Below, piece by piece: positions 15,466 through 24,758 of a stretch of DNA of 35,318 nucleotides. The notes below the pieces were generated by a model, which saw only the letters and a program-made list of their open reading frames with translations, had not been told where the DNA came from and did no database searches. Origin of the DNA: Nitrospiraceae bacterium UBA6905 (GTDB lineage: Bacteria > Nitrospirota > Thermodesulfovibrionia > Thermodesulfovibrionales > UBA6898); contig DKBH01000067.1 in assembly GCA_002451165.1 (NCBI GenBank), positions 1 to 35,318 of the forward strand, given 5' to 3'. A program made the position numbers and the translations under genes. Within the stretch, counting starts at the first letter, position 1. Every line of letters begins with the position of its first letter.

Positions 15466-16191
15466 TCAGTCCGTTCCCGCTGTCATCTTCAGGGCTTCCT
15501 TGAGGTCAAGCGACCCTGCATAGATAGCTTTGCCCGTTATGGCGCCCCAGAGATCTTTTATTTCCATAAGGCGTTTTATGTCGTCTAGCGTTGCTATGCC
15601 TCCCGATGCAATGATCGGGATCTTCGTGCTCCTGACCATATCCTCCAGCGCTGGGATGTTCGGCCCTGAAAGCATGCCATCCCGAGCAATATCCGTATAG
15701 ATGATGCCCGCTATGCCGACAGTCTCGACCCGTTTTGCGAGCTCTTTTGCTTCTATCGAGCTCACTTCTTCCCATCCCTTAACGGCAACTTTGCCGTCCT
15801 TCGCATCGATGCCGATGAAGATTCTGCCGGGAAACTTATTGCAGGCGTCCATGACGAACGAAGGGTCCTCAATGGCGGCAGTACCGATGATGACGCGATC
15901 AATATCAGCAGAGATGAGCCGGTCAACATCCATGATACTCCTGATGCCGCCACCCACCTCGATAGTCATCCTGACGCTCTTTCGGATTTCGATGATCCTG
16001 TTCAGGTTCTTCTGGCTGCCGGTGAATGCTCCGTCGAGGTCGATGACATGCAGCACCTTTGCCCCCATTGCCTCCCACTGTCGCGCTGTCCCTGCCGGGT
16101 CGCGGGAATAGACCGTTACGGCATCCTTCCTTCCCTGCTGGAGTCGTACGCAGACACCGTCCTTCAAATCTATTGCAGGAATGACCAGCAT
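15466..16191 (-). CDS. hisA: Phosphoribosylformimino-5-aminoimidazole carboxamide ribotide isomerase
   Basis: A 241-residue TIM-barrel isomerase that catalyses the Amadori rearrangement just before the HisF/HisH step of histidine synthesis. Asp8 (IPAIDLKDG) and Asp129 (GIDAKDG) form the catalytic pair. The VGGGIRS (79-85) and ASGGIAT phosphate loops are intact, and the length is normal. It is transcribed toward hisF with 112 bases between and may share or have separate promoters. The start matches the family N-terminus. TATAGT ends five bases upstream and no Shine-Dalgarno is seen. It is divergent from the DUF3108 gene across 56 bases. Confidence 0.97.
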   Translation of the reverse strand: MLVIPAIDLKDGVCVRLQQGRKDAVTVYSRDPAGTARQWEAMGAKVLHVIDLDGAFTGSQKNLNRIIEIRKSVRMTIEVGGGIRSIMDVDRLISADIDRVIIGTAAIEDPSFVMDACNKFPGRIFIGIDAKDGKVAVKGWEEVSSIEAKELAKRVETVGIAGIIYTDIARDGMLSGPNIPALEDMVRSTKIPIIASGGIATLDDIKRLMEIKDLWGAITGKAIYAGSLDLKEALKMTAGTD

Positions 16192-16196
16192 GTATT

Positions 16197-16202
16197 ACTA
16201 TA
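16197..16202 (-). promoter_or_regulatory. -10 element at leaderless distance from hisA ATG
   Basis: TATAGT on the minus strand is followed by AATAC and the hisA ATG. On the other strand a TATAGG (16222-16227) may serve the divergent DUF3108 gene. Confidence 0.4.
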
Positions 16203-16247
16203 CCAAAAACCTATTTCAAATTATAGGTGTTTAACGAGTAACAGCCC

Positions 16248-17051
16248 ATGCACCACAGCTTTAAAATAAGAACAGCAACGGGCAGATGGCGGAAGAAAAC
16301 GGCGGTTGTTGCATGGCCGATCTTTTTTGCCGTCATCTGTTTCCTCATGGGGTGCGGGATATTCTTTGCCGAAGCTGCGCGGGCTTTTTCGATCCCGGAA
16401 CATCTGGTCTATGATTTGACCTGGACCGGCATCAAGGCTGGCACGGCAACGCTTCAGGTGGTGATCGACGGCGATGTGATGCGGGTGGAATCCACGGCAA
16501 CTTCCGCCGACTGGATATCGGTCTTTTATCGTGTTGAAGATCGGGTCGAGACGGTGCTGGAGAAGGGCAAGTCGGACATCTTCCTGGCGCAGCCGAGAAA
16601 TTACCGGCTCCGTGTCCGGGAAGGGAGACACCGGCGCGACAAAGAAATCATCTTTGACTACCCCAGGAAGAAAGCGGTCTTCATCAATCATCTCGATGCC
16701 GAGAAGAAGGAATACACGATCCATGAAAAAGTCTTTGACCCCCTTTCGGTTCTCTATTATGTCAGGACCTTGAAACTGGAGGTCGGCAAGCCGGTCTTTG
16801 TGGATATTTTCGACAGCAAAAAGCTCTGGAATGTCGAGGTTCAGGTGCTAAGGAAAGAACGGATCAGGTCGGTCATGGGCGATGTGAACACTATTGTTAT
16901 AAAGCCGCTCCTGAAATCAGAAGGCATCTTCCACCGGAAGGGTGATGTGTATATCTGGCTGACAGACGATGAGAGGAGGATTCCGGTCAGGATGCAGTCG
17001 AAGGTCGCTGTCGGGTCCATCACTGCAACACTTGTCAGCGGCACCTATTGA
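16248..17051 (+). CDS. DUF3108 domain-containing exported/membrane-anchored protein
   Basis: A 267-residue protein. A basic N-terminus (RWRKK) precedes a hydrophobic stretch (about 20-42), a signal anchor or signal peptide; Cys36 in LMGCG could be a lipobox-like site. After FSIPEHLVYDLTWTGIKAG, which is the characteristic DUF3108 opening, the protein is a lipocalin-like series of beta strands to the end. The biochemical role of the family is unknown, but its genes recur near envelope and LPS functions, and here it leads directly into msbA. The start at 16248 lacks a clear ribosome site. No other start gives a better signal. Confidence 0.8.
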   Translation: MHHSFKIRTATGRWRKKTAVVAWPIFFAVICFLMGCGIFFAEAARAFSIPEHLVYDLTWTGIKAGTATLQVVIDGDVMRVESTATSADWISVFYRVEDRVETVLEKGKSDIFLAQPRNYRLRVREGRHRRDKEIIFDYPRKKAVFINHLDAEKKEYTIHEKVFDPLSVLYYVRTLKLEVGKPVFVDIFDSKKLWNVEVQVLRKERIRSVMGDVNTIVIKPLLKSEGIFHRKGDVYIWLTDDERRIPVRMQSKVAVGSITATLVSGTY

Positions 17052-17227
17052 CCGCAGTATTACGTCTGCCCTGTCCATCGAAGACGGATGGCTCGCTTTA
17101 ATAATATACTTGCAAACTTTCGCTATGACTCTTTTCACCCCGGATTACGATGGTCTGACGCTGCTTCGGCGCTGGCGTAAAGCTTTGTGCAGAGGCTCTG
17201 TAGCGGGTAATTAATATGCGAATCGTT

Positions 17228-17233
17228 TATACT
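17228..17233 (+). promoter_or_regulatory. -10 element just upstream of msbA
   Basis: TATACT is followed by 8 bases (ACCAAATT) and ATG 17242, giving a leader of 0-2 bases. No purine-rich ribosome site and no -35 match are seen. Confidence 0.4.
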
Positions 17234-17241
17234 ACCAAATT

Positions 17242-18960
17242 ATGCAGATATTTAAAAAAGTCCTCCTTCTTACGAGACCATACTGGCCGCGGGTCTTTTC
17301 TGGTATCCTTCTCAGCGCGCTGCTGTCCGGTATTACCGGGGCGATCGCATGGGTCGTCAAGCCTGCCGTTGATGAAATTCTGGGGAACAAGCGCTACGAA
17401 CTTATCAAGTTCCTAGCGATTGGCATTGTCCTGCTTTTTGTGCTGAAAGGTCTGATCAGTTTCGGTCAGACATATCTTATGAAGTCTGCCGGCATGAAAT
17501 TGGTACGGGACATGAGAAACCGTCTCTACCGTCATATTCTGTTTCTGCCGATAAGTTACTTCGGCAAAGAATCATCGGGCATCACCGTATCTCGGGTGAT
17601 GTTTGATGTGGAGTCGCTCAGCGCCCTCATCTCAAACGTCATCAGGAATTTTGTTGTGGAAGTCCCGACGGTGCTGATCCTCCTCGGTGTTGCCCTCTAC
17701 CGAAAATGGGACCTCACCATTATTACGCTGGTCCTGATGCCCTTTATAGCGCTGAGCACGAGAAAGTTCGGCAAGAGGATCAAGAAGACGCGCAAGGAAG
17801 CCCAGAGAAAGCTTTCGCATATCACCCAGCGGATCGGGGAAACCATCGTCGGCATTCGTATCATCAAGGTCTTTAACCGGGCGGCATCCATGGCCGAAAA
17901 ATTCGAGAGAGAGGGACAGCGCTATTACCGTGAAACACTACGGGTCGTCAGGGCGAAGGAGTTCACCAGTCTGAGCATCGACGCCTTTACTGGTGTGGGA
18001 TTTGCGCTCATCCTGCTGTACGGGGGACTTATGGTGGAAAAGTCCGTCATGACACCGGGAGATTTCTTCTCGGCGCTTACGGCGATCTATCTGCTTTTCG
18101 GTCCCGTGAAGAAGGTTGGTGATGCCTATACGACGCTGCAGGAGACCAGGGCTTCCATGGAGCGTATCGATACGCTCCTTAAATCTGAGCATGAGGAAAG
18201 GGGCCGTACGGTCATTAACGGGTTCAGGAAGTCCCTTGCCTTTGATCATGTGTCGTTTGCCTATCCGGGTACGGCTCAGATGGTGCTGAGTGACGTGTCG
18301 TTCTCGATACTGCCAGGAGAGGTCATTGCAATTGTCGGTAGGAGCGGCGTAGGCAAATCCACGCTGGTTGACCTGATCCCGAGATTCCATGTGGTCACCG
18401 GCGGGACTATTCGCCTGGATGGGGTCGATCTGAGCGAGGTGGACATCTTCTCTCTCCGAGAGCTGATCGGCATCGTCAGCCAGGATATTATTCTGTTCAA
18501 TGACACGGTGCGGGAGAACATAGCCTTCGGTCGACCCGAGGCCTCCGAGGATGAGATCATCCGTGCCGCACAGCTCGCCTTTGCCGACGACTTCGTGCGG
18601 GAACTCGCTGACGGATATGATACTATGATCGGGGAGCGCGGCCTGAAGCTCTCGGGCGGACAGCGTCAGCGGATCGCCATTGCACGGGCGATCCTGAAGA
18701 ACCCGCCGATCCTTATCCTTGATGAAGCGACGTCATCCCTTGATTCGGTATCGGAAGCGTTGGTCCAGCGGGCGCTCGAGACGTTGATGAAGGAGCGCAC
18801 CACCATCGTTATTGCGCACCGTCTTTCGACGATCAGGAATGCCGATCGCATCGTCGTGCTCGAGCGGGGCAAGATCACCGATATGGGAAGTCATGAGGAG
18901 CTGATGACTCGGAGCAATACCTATATGCACCTGTATAATGCCTTCGCATCAGGGGCATAG
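17242..18960 (+). CDS. msbA: Lipid A export ABC transporter, permease/ATPase
   Basis: A 572-residue half-transporter that flips lipid A-core across the inner membrane as a homodimer. Residues 1-310 form the six-helix exporter domain, and the nucleotide-binding domain follows with Walker A GRSGVGKS (366-373), Q-loop VSQD (412-415), signature LSGGQ (470-474), Walker B ILILDE (490-495) and switch His in IAHRLS (524-529). Length and order fit MsbA, and the location at the head of a long run of LPS glycosyltransferase genes supports the name over a generic ABC exporter. The stop is 8 bases from the next ATG, so the deacetylase gene is probably co-transcribed. Confidence 0.93.
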   Translation: MQIFKKVLLLTRPYWPRVFSGILLSALLSGITGAIAWVVKPAVDEILGNKRYELIKFLAIGIVLLFVLKGLISFGQTYLMKSAGMKLVRDMRNRLYRHILFLPISYFGKESSGITVSRVMFDVESLSALISNVIRNFVVEVPTVLILLGVALYRKWDLTIITLVLMPFIALSTRKFGKRIKKTRKEAQRKLSHITQRIGETIVGIRIIKVFNRAASMAEKFEREGQRYYRETLRVVRAKEFTSLSIDAFTGVGFALILLYGGLMVEKSVMTPGDFFSALTAIYLLFGPVKKVGDAYTTLQETRASMERIDTLLKSEHEERGRTVINGFRKSLAFDHVSFAYPGTAQMVLSDVSFSILPGEVIAIVGRSGVGKSTLVDLIPRFHVVTGGTIRLDGVDLSEVDIFSLRELIGIVSQDIILFNDTVRENIAFGRPEASEDEIIRAAQLAFADDFVRELADGYDTMIGERGLKLSGGQRQRIAIARAILKNPPILILDEATSSLDSVSEALVQRALETLMKERTTIVIAHRLSTIRNADRIVVLERGKITDMGSHEELMTRSNTYMHLYNAFASGA

Positions 18961-18968
18961 TCGTTCGC

Positions 18969-19787
18969 ATGCACCTGCAACGCCCTGCCATCCCCGTTCT
19001 CATGTATCATCATGTCAACCCTGTGGGAAGTTTTATCAATGTCACGCCCGAAGTATTTTCATTGCATATGAAGTATCTCAAAAACCGGGGATACACGACG
19101 GTGCACGCAGGCGAATTTGCTGGTATCCTGTCCGGCAGCATCGCCGCGCCGAAAAAGCCCGTCATGATTACCTTTGATGACGGCTGGCTCGATAACTGGG
19201 TCTTTGCCTATCCCATCCTGAAGCAATACGGTATGAAGGCAGCCATCTTTCTCGTCACAGCGCACGTTGCCCCACAGGGAACGCGGCTTCGGTCTGACCA
19301 AGGCCGTCTCGAAGCCCTCCCCACGCACCGGGAGGCTGCAGGCCTCGTTGAAAATGGCCGGGCCGATGAGGTGATGCTCTCCTGGGACGAGGTGGCGGCG
19401 ATGAAGGATTCCGGTCTGTTCGAGTTCCATTCCCATACCCACACGCACCAGCGTTGGGACAAGCTGATGCCTGACCGGAGCCAGCGCAATGCTGCCCTAA
19501 AGAAAGACCTTCAGATAGCAAAGGAACTCCTCGAGGAAAAAGGATTGGGAGGCAGTTGCCTCTGTTGGCCGCAGGGGTTTTATGATGATGATTACCGTTC
19601 CCTAGCAGCTTCTTTGGGATACCGTATGTTGTTCACTACCGAAGCGGGTACCAACGACTCCAAGGATGTCTTGCCGCGTATTAAACGCATCGTCATCGGC
19701 AATATCAGTACTGCATCCCTTGCAAAAAAACTCGTTATCTACTCGCGGCCGTGGCTGAGCAGGGTGTACCTTACGTATTTTAAATAG
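18969..19787 (+). CDS. Polysaccharide deacetylase family protein (NodB fold, CE4-like)
   Basis: A 272-residue protein of the NodB superfamily, which removes N-acetyl groups from sugar polymers or lipid-linked sugars with a divalent metal. It has VLMYHHV (10-16), the TFDDG motif (68-72, catalytic base and metal Asp) and HSHTH (154-158, metal histidines), then WPQGFYDDDY (200-209) in place of the family's usual WP.G block. No signal peptide is visible, so it probably acts in the cytoplasm or at the inner membrane face on core or lipid A sugars, unlike secreted chitin deacetylases. It sits 8 bases after msbA and 1 base before the first GT4, and lacks its own ribosome site, which suggests coupled translation. 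Confidence 0.85.
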   Translation: MHLQRPAIPVLMYHHVNPVGSFINVTPEVFSLHMKYLKNRGYTTVHAGEFAGILSGSIAAPKKPVMITFDDGWLDNWVFAYPILKQYGMKAAIFLVTAHVAPQGTRLRSDQGRLEALPTHREAAGLVENGRADEVMLSWDEVAAMKDSGLFEFHSHTHTHQRWDKLMPDRSQRNAALKKDLQIAKELLEEKGLGGSCLCWPQGFYDDDYRSLAASLGYRMLFTTEAGTNDSKDVLPRIKRIVIGNISTASLAKKLVIYSRPWLSRVYLTYFK

Positions 19788-19788
19788 C

Positions 19789-20871
19789 ATGAGGATTCTT
19801 CACACAGAGTGGTCTGACGGCCTCGGCGGCCAGGAGAAACGGGTTCTGGCCGAGCTTGCGGGCCTCGCGGCGCGAGGGCACAAGATGTTTCTTGCATGCA
19901 GGCAGGAGGCGCGAATAAACCCGGAAGCGGTAAATTTGGGGATACCCGTGTTTACGCTTCCCATGAAACGTCCCTACGATGTGGCGAGCATCCTGCAGCT
20001 GCAAAGCATTCTAAAGAAAAACAGCATCGAGATTGTCAATACGCATAGTGGAGTAGACGCATGGATTGGGGGCATCGCGGCAAAGATTGCGAAAGTACCT
20101 GTCCTTATCAGGACAAGACATCTCAATATCCCCTTGAAGAGGAGTCTGCTCAACTTCGTTCATTATCTGCCCGACATATATATAACATGCGGGGAAAATA
20201 TGAAAAACAGGCTGGTAAGAGAATGCGGTTTCCCCGAAAAGACTGTCGTGAGCATTCCAACGGGCATCCCCGAGCATTTCTTCGACGTGAAGAGGAATCC
20301 CGAGGCCAAGGTAGGGTTCGGCCTTGACGGGAGCGCCACAGTTATCACGAATGTCGGGATCCTGAGAAGCGTCAAGGGGCATGAAGTAACCTTAAGGGCG
20401 GTTCGCGCGGTGATGCACGCCATACCCGGAGTCATATTTCTGATAGTGGGAGACGGCCCGAGAATGAGTTACCTTAAAAAGATGGCTGCGGATCTGGGAA
20501 TAGAGGCGTATGTTGTGTTCACCGGCTTTGTTCGGAACATCCCCGAGATATATTCCTTTACCGATGTGGCGATTTTGAGCTCATGGTCGGAGGGGCTCCC
20601 CCAAAGCCTCCTTCAGGCGATGGCAGCGGGTGTCCCGGTGGTGGCTTCGAACGTAGGGGGAGTGCCAGAAGTCGTGATCAATGGCAAGACAGGACTTACG
20701 TTCGATGCGGGGAATTCCGAGGCGCTTGCTGAAGCTATTGTGCGGATGGCGACCGTTACATCGCTCGCAACTGATTGTAAGAGAAATGCGCGGGATCTTA
20801 TACGCAGTACACACTCTGCATCCCATATGCTTGACAGGATTGAGGAGCTCTACGCGAGGCTGTTGCATTGA
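19789..20871 (+). CDS. Glycosyltransferase family 4, paralogue A
   Basis: A 360-residue GT-B retaining glycosyltransferase. The N-terminal nucleotide-independent lobe begins ILHTEWSDGLGGQEKRVL with the Gly-Gly acceptor loop. The C-terminal donor lobe has VGDGPRMSYL (about 222-231) and the EGLPQSLLQAM segment, in which the second Glu of the usual EX7E pair is Gln. That substitution occurs in some GT4 subgroups and need not abolish activity. It resembles the next gene closely at the N-terminus, suggesting tandem duplication. It starts 1 base after the deacetylase stop. The predicted role is adding a core sugar to lipid A-KDO acceptors on the cytoplasmic side; the donor is unknown. Confidence 0.88.
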   Translation: MRILHTEWSDGLGGQEKRVLAELAGLAARGHKMFLACRQEARINPEAVNLGIPVFTLPMKRPYDVASILQLQSILKKNSIEIVNTHSGVDAWIGGIAAKIAKVPVLIRTRHLNIPLKRSLLNFVHYLPDIYITCGENMKNRLVRECGFPEKTVVSIPTGIPEHFFDVKRNPEAKVGFGLDGSATVITNVGILRSVKGHEVTLRAVRAVMHAIPGVIFLIVGDGPRMSYLKKMAADLGIEAYVVFTGFVRNIPEIYSFTDVAILSSWSEGLPQSLLQAMAAGVPVVASNVGGVPEVVINGKTGLTFDAGNSEALAEAIVRMATVTSLATDCKRNARDLIRSTHSASHMLDRIEELYARLLH

Positions 20872-21001
20872 TGGGGCGCAAGGAGGGCATAGAGGAAATC
20901 GGATGCAAACCCACCAGGGCATTGCTCAGCGTGTTGCAGCGACTGCATAGGGTCCGCATACGCGCTTTACCACATTTCCTATTGGCGGGTCGAGATTGCA
21001 C

Positions 21002-22120
21002 ATGACGACTCGGAAGCTTGTCATTTTGCATACGGAGACGCTGAAGCGATGGGGCGGCCAGCAGAACCGGGTATTATCCGAAGCTATCGGGCTTGGTCAA
21101 CGGGGGCATACCATGATCATAACCTGTCATAAGGGGAGCATCCTTGCCCAAAGAGCGCGCGATGCGGGGGTCAAGGTATACGAAGTCAACATGGTCAAAC
21201 AGGCTTATGCAGCTACCGTTCCGCTGCTCGTCAATATCATCAGACGGGAGGGGGTGGATATTGTCTCGACGCACAGTTCAGTGGATAGCTGGGCAGGCGG
21301 CATTGCCGCGCTTCTGACGAAGCGCAAGCTCGTGCGGTTTAAGCATAACCTGAATGCAGTAAAGGGAGACTTGTTTGCACGGTTCATCTATTCGCTCCCT
21401 GATCGTTTCATAACTGTAAATAATGCTGCTGCGGACGTTTTGGGGGATGCCGGCCATATCGGAGCGGATAAAATTGAAAGAGTGTATGGTTCGATCGATG
21501 CTGAACGCTTCGATCCCGGCAGGATCAGCGAAGACCAGAAAACACAAATGAGAAGTTCGCTCGGAATTCCTTCACGCGCGCTGGTCGTCGGAAATACATC
21601 TGGCTTTACCTCGGTGAAGGGGCAGCGGTATCTCGTTGAGGCTGCGCAGAGGTTATTCAGCAGGCGTGAAGACGTTTTCCTGTTGCTTATCGGAAGGGTG
21701 GGACGGCACGAACCGTTACTTGATGCTATTCAATCGAGGTTCAAGCAGAGGATCATTCTCCCCGGCCTTCGCACGGATATCCCTGAGCTTCTGAGCGTGA
21801 TGGATATATTTGTATTTCCCTCGGTTACGGAGGCCTTCGGCAATTCCATGATCGAAGCCATGGCGATGGCAAAGCCTGTCCTCGCGTCGGATATTTCAAG
21901 CTTCAGAGAATTTATGATCGACGGAGAAAATGGTGCATTTTTTCGGCGGGGAGACAGCAACAGTCTGTATGAGGCGCTCATGCGGCTCATTGCCGAGCCG
22001 GAGCTGCTCCAGAAGTTAGGTTCTTACGCGCGGAGAACGGTGCTGGAAAAGTTCTCCCCCAAGAGGATGATCGAAGAGACTGAGCGCGTCTATTATGCGC
22101 TTATGGCAACGAGGACCTGA
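21002..22120 (+). CDS. Glycosyltransferase family 4, paralogue B
   Basis: A 372-residue GT-B enzyme. It opens VILHTETLKRWGGQQNRVL, parallel to paralogue A, and shares the THS(S/G)VD.W.GGIAA block in the first lobe. Here the EX7E pair is intact (EAFGNSMIE). A TTG six bases upstream opens the frame, but ATG 21002 is the normal-looking start; the ribosome site is weak. A gap of 130 bases without a gene separates it from paralogue A, the largest break inside the glycosyltransferase run, so a secondary promoter is possible there. The likely role is LPS core glycosylation, with the donor unknown. Confidence 0.88.
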   Translation: MTTRKLVILHTETLKRWGGQQNRVLSEAIGLGQRGHTMIITCHKGSILAQRARDAGVKVYEVNMVKQAYAATVPLLVNIIRREGVDIVSTHSSVDSWAGGIAALLTKRKLVRFKHNLNAVKGDLFARFIYSLPDRFITVNNAAADVLGDAGHIGADKIERVYGSIDAERFDPGRISEDQKTQMRSSLGIPSRALVVGNTSGFTSVKGQRYLVEAAQRLFSRREDVFLLLIGRVGRHEPLLDAIQSRFKQRIILPGLRTDIPELLSVMDIFVFPSVTEAFGNSMIEAMAMAKPVLASDISSFREFMIDGENGAFFRRGDSNSLYEALMRLIAEPELLQKLGSYARRTVLEKFSPKRMIEETERVYYALMATRT

Positions 22121-22121
22121 G

Positions 22122-22937
22122 ATGATCCGATATAGCGACAGAGATTTCAGAGGTGAGTTCAGAGATCTTTTTTTTGCAGAAAAGGTGCGGATGATGATAG
22201 CAGCTAGCCAGAAGCACCCTGAGATATGGTTTCCGATGAGAGGACGGGATGAACGCCTCTCCTCCCTTTTTGCCGCGATGGACCTGAAGCTTTTCCCGAC
22301 AGTGCTTCCGACCACGGTCCTGAGGGGAGAAGGTGGACCGGGACGCTGGTATATAAAAATCTACCACGCCTTCGGCTGGTGGGACACGCTGCGGGAAAGA
22401 TTCAGCCCGAAAGCGAAACGCACGTTCAATAAGACGTTGCACGTTCTCGGGCGCGGCCTGAGGACACCCGACCCACTGGGATGGTGCGTTCTGAGAGCGC
22501 TTGGGAAGTCCCTTCTCTTCACCGCAGAGGCGCCAGGCGAATCCCTCTATGATATGTTGATAAGAAACTACAGCGGACATCTTGCGGGAACGAGGCATTT
22601 GTTGATGCGGTGTGCCAGAGAAATCGCTTTGGCACACACCACAGGAGTGTATTTCAGGGACCTTCATCTCGGCCATGTATATGTCGCCGGTGATCTGGTA
22701 ACGTTTATAGACCTTGACAGGATACGGTTGCAGAGCAGGGTGGATGAGCAAGAAATAGCCCGGGACCTTTCGTGTCTCAACAACCCTGACCTCCCGATAG
22801 GAACGAAGGAGAGAGTGTTATTTCTGAATACATATCTCAAGGAGAGGGGAGGGGCACGTGTCAATAGAGCGCGGCTCTGTTCTATCATGCGCATCAAGTC
22901 AGAAGAAAGATACAGGGCATGGAAGGGATCAGCCTAA
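22122..22937 (+). CDS. LPS core kinase, WaaP/InaA-like
   Basis: A 271-residue protein-kinase-fold enzyme. It has a Lys in WYIKIY (Lys79, ATP binding), the catalytic loop FRDLHLGHVYV (178-188) with Asp180 and a His where protein kinases have Asn, and FIDLDR (195-200) as the DFG-equivalent metal site (Asp197). The D-x4-H pattern is typical of WaaP, which phosphorylates inner-core heptose. With heptose kinase and heptosyltransferase genes nearby, heptose phosphorylation is the best guess. The frame extends upstream to 22095, but ATG 22122 begins 1 base after the previous stop and has GAGG upstream. It overlaps the next gene by 19 bases. Confidence 0.78.
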   Translation: MIRYSDRDFRGEFRDLFFAEKVRMMIAASQKHPEIWFPMRGRDERLSSLFAAMDLKLFPTVLPTTVLRGEGGPGRWYIKIYHAFGWWDTLRERFSPKAKRTFNKTLHVLGRGLRTPDPLGWCVLRALGKSLLFTAEAPGESLYDMLIRNYSGHLAGTRHLLMRCAREIALAHTTGVYFRDLHLGHVYVAGDLVTFIDLDRIRLQSRVDEQEIARDLSCLNNPDLPIGTKERVLFLNTYLKERGGARVNRARLCSIMRIKSEERYRAWKGSA

Positions 22938-23686
22938 TCGCTCCCTGCTTCAACAGGGTCGAGATCACGATGCGGTTTGTTGCTTCCCTGCAGGGCGCCG
23001 AAGGGCTGCGAGAATGCATTCTGATCGATGACTGTTCTGCGGACAGTACGCCCGATTATCTCGCAACCCTCGCCGGGCCGTTTTCCTATTTCCGGAACGC
23101 CGAAAACCGTGGTCTTGCAGCATCGTTCAACAAGGGAGCGGAGCTTGCCCGAGGGGATGTGCTTGTTTTCATGCATAATGACGTCATCATCCATGATCCA
23201 TCCTGGCCGAAGAAGATACGCGCATTCGTGATGGGCACGGAAATGGCGGGAGTTGTCGGGCTTTATGGCGCGAAGCGGATCCGTTCAGATGGAAGCCTAA
23301 TGGGGCGGGGGATCATGCATGCGAAGGCAGGGAAAGGCACGCTTGTTTCAAACCGGGTCGAAGTTGCGGTCGTAGATGGACTTTTTATGGCACTGAAGCG
23401 GGAAGTGTTCGAGAAGATCGGAAGATTCGACGAGGGTTTTGTCATGCACTATTACGACAAAGATCTTTCTTTGAGATCGCTCCATGCCTGCTTTCATAAC
23501 TATGTTGTAAACATTCCCTTTACCCACGAAGGAGCCGGAACACGCTCATCAGTAGCGCGCGAAACGGACGAGTCTCTTCGAGAGCGCATGCAAAGGCGCT
23601 TCATACAGACATGGCGCCATAGTCTCCCCGGTGATGTGCGGTCATGGAGCGAGCGGCTTGCAGATTGGACCAAGAAGTATGTTTAA
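22919..23686 (+). CDS. Glycosyltransferase family 2
   Basis: A 255-residue GT-A inverting glycosyltransferase of the rhamnosyl/galactofuranosyl-like group. It starts ISLIAPCFNRVE, has DDCSADST (38-45) for nucleotide binding and HNDVI (about 86-90) as the metal-binding DxD equivalent. A conserved-looking block follows in DGLFMALKREVFEKIGRFDEGF, which positions the acceptor. It overlaps both the kinase gene (19 bases) and the next GT9 gene (8 bases), so translation is coupled. The donor sugar is not readable from sequence. Confidence 0.88.
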   Translation: MEGISLIAPCFNRVEITMRFVASLQGAEGLRECILIDDCSADSTPDYLATLAGPFSYFRNAENRGLAASFNKGAELARGDVLVFMHNDVIIHDPSWPKKIRAFVMGTEMAGVVGLYGAKRIRSDGSLMGRGIMHAKAGKGTLVSNRVEVAVVDGLFMALKREVFEKIGRFDEGFVMHYYDKDLSLRSLHACFHNYVVNIPFTHEGAGTRSSVARETDESLRERMQRRFIQTWRHSLPGDVRSWSERLADWTKKYV

Positions 23687-24737
23687 AGTGACCGGTGGAA
23701 GAAGAGAGAAGCTTCTCGAGGCATATACGGGAGGGCATATCAGAAGCATACTTGCGGTGCGAACCCAGAAGATCGGCGACATGATGACATTTCTCCCGAC
23801 GCTGAGCGCCCTGCACCGCCTCTTCCCCGAAGCAGCCATAACGCTGCTATGCCGCAGGGCAGGACTCGATGTGGCCCGGCGTATCCCCTACGTTGAGAGC
23901 GTCCTCGTCGATGACCTGAAGGGCGCTTCCCCCGGAACGGCGTATGACTTGCTGCTGACCTCATCGCAGGATGCAGCCTGGATCCGGCTGAAGCAGCACC
24001 TGAAGATCACGTTTGCCGTAGGCATACTCCCCGAATCCCTCAAAGGAGTATGTATGAAGCATCGGTGGCGCTACCACCGACAATATACGGTTGCCGATCG
24101 GTACAGCCCGGATGAGCATGAAGTTGCTCGTAACCTGAAGCTGGTCAGTGTCTTTGATAAAGTGGCGCCGCATGATGCAACACTTTGGATCACGCAGGAA
24201 GAGAACGCCTCAATAAAGTTTAAGCTTCACGAATTCAGAAGGCCGCTCATAGTTGTCTGCCCGAGCGGCAGCCGATCTTCGAGAAACTGGTCCACAAAAA
24301 ACTTTGCAGCACTGTGCGAGCAGATCGAGAGGGACCTTGGAGGTACGGTTGTGCTTGCCGGCGCAGGAAACATGGCGGCGGTGCAGTCGGGTGATATTCT
24401 CACCCGCTGTTCCGAAGAGATTCTGTCGCTGGTGAACAAGACGACCTTTGGAGAATTCGCAGCCTTGATCGATCTTGCAGACCTTCTGATTAGCGTTGAT
24501 TCAGGACCGGTACATGTTTCGTCGTACCTGAACCGGCCGTTGATTGCGTTATTCGGGCCGGGCGATTTTGCACGGTGGCGACCATGGCATGCTGACGCGA
24601 CGCGGGTGAGGTCGCTGCGGGTTTCCTGCAGATGTGGATCGAGTGTGATAGACTGTCGCGAAAAAATTCACTGTCTCGACTTTCTTACCCCGGCAGATGT
24701 TCTGGCTGAGGTACCCCGCCTGCTACAAGAGAACTGA
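23679..24737 (+). CDS. Glycosyltransferase family 9 (heptosyltransferase-like)
   Basis: A 352-residue GT-B enzyme of the ADP-heptose:LPS heptosyltransferase family. The N-terminus has ILAVRTQKIGDMMTFLPTL, the classic I..R..aiGD....P.l pattern, and the C-terminal lobe has VDSGPVHVSS and IALFGPGD, which bind the ADP-heptose phosphates. The CRCGSS.IDCR segment near the end may form a disulfide or metal site. The frame extends upstream to 23631, but ATG 23679 overlaps the preceding stop (ATGTTTAA) and fits the family N-terminus better. It supports a heptose-containing core, together with rfaE1. Confidence 0.88.
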   Translation: MFKVTGGRREKLLEAYTGGHIRSILAVRTQKIGDMMTFLPTLSALHRLFPEAAITLLCRRAGLDVARRIPYVESVLVDDLKGASPGTAYDLLLTSSQDAAWIRLKQHLKITFAVGILPESLKGVCMKHRWRYHRQYTVADRYSPDEHEVARNLKLVSVFDKVAPHDATLWITQEENASIKFKLHEFRRPLIVVCPSGSRSSRNWSTKNFAALCEQIERDLGGTVVLAGAGNMAAVQSGDILTRCSEEILSLVNKTTFGEFAALIDLADLLISVDSGPVHVSSYLNRPLIALFGPGDFARWRPWHADATRVRSLRVSCRCGSSVIDCREKIHCLDFLTPADVLAEVPRLLQEN

Positions 24738-24747
24738 GGAGGTTCGG

Positions 24748-24753
24748 TATACT
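24748..24753 (+). promoter_or_regulatory. -10-like element inside the LPS locus, before the CgeB-like gene
   Basis: TATACT is followed by GATTC and ATG 24759, the same geometry as nifA-like and hisA. An AGGAGG lies 16 bases before the ATG, too far for ordinary use. The frame is closed by TGA at 24753-24755, so no upstream start is possible. Confidence 0.3.
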
Positions 24754-24758
24754 GATTC

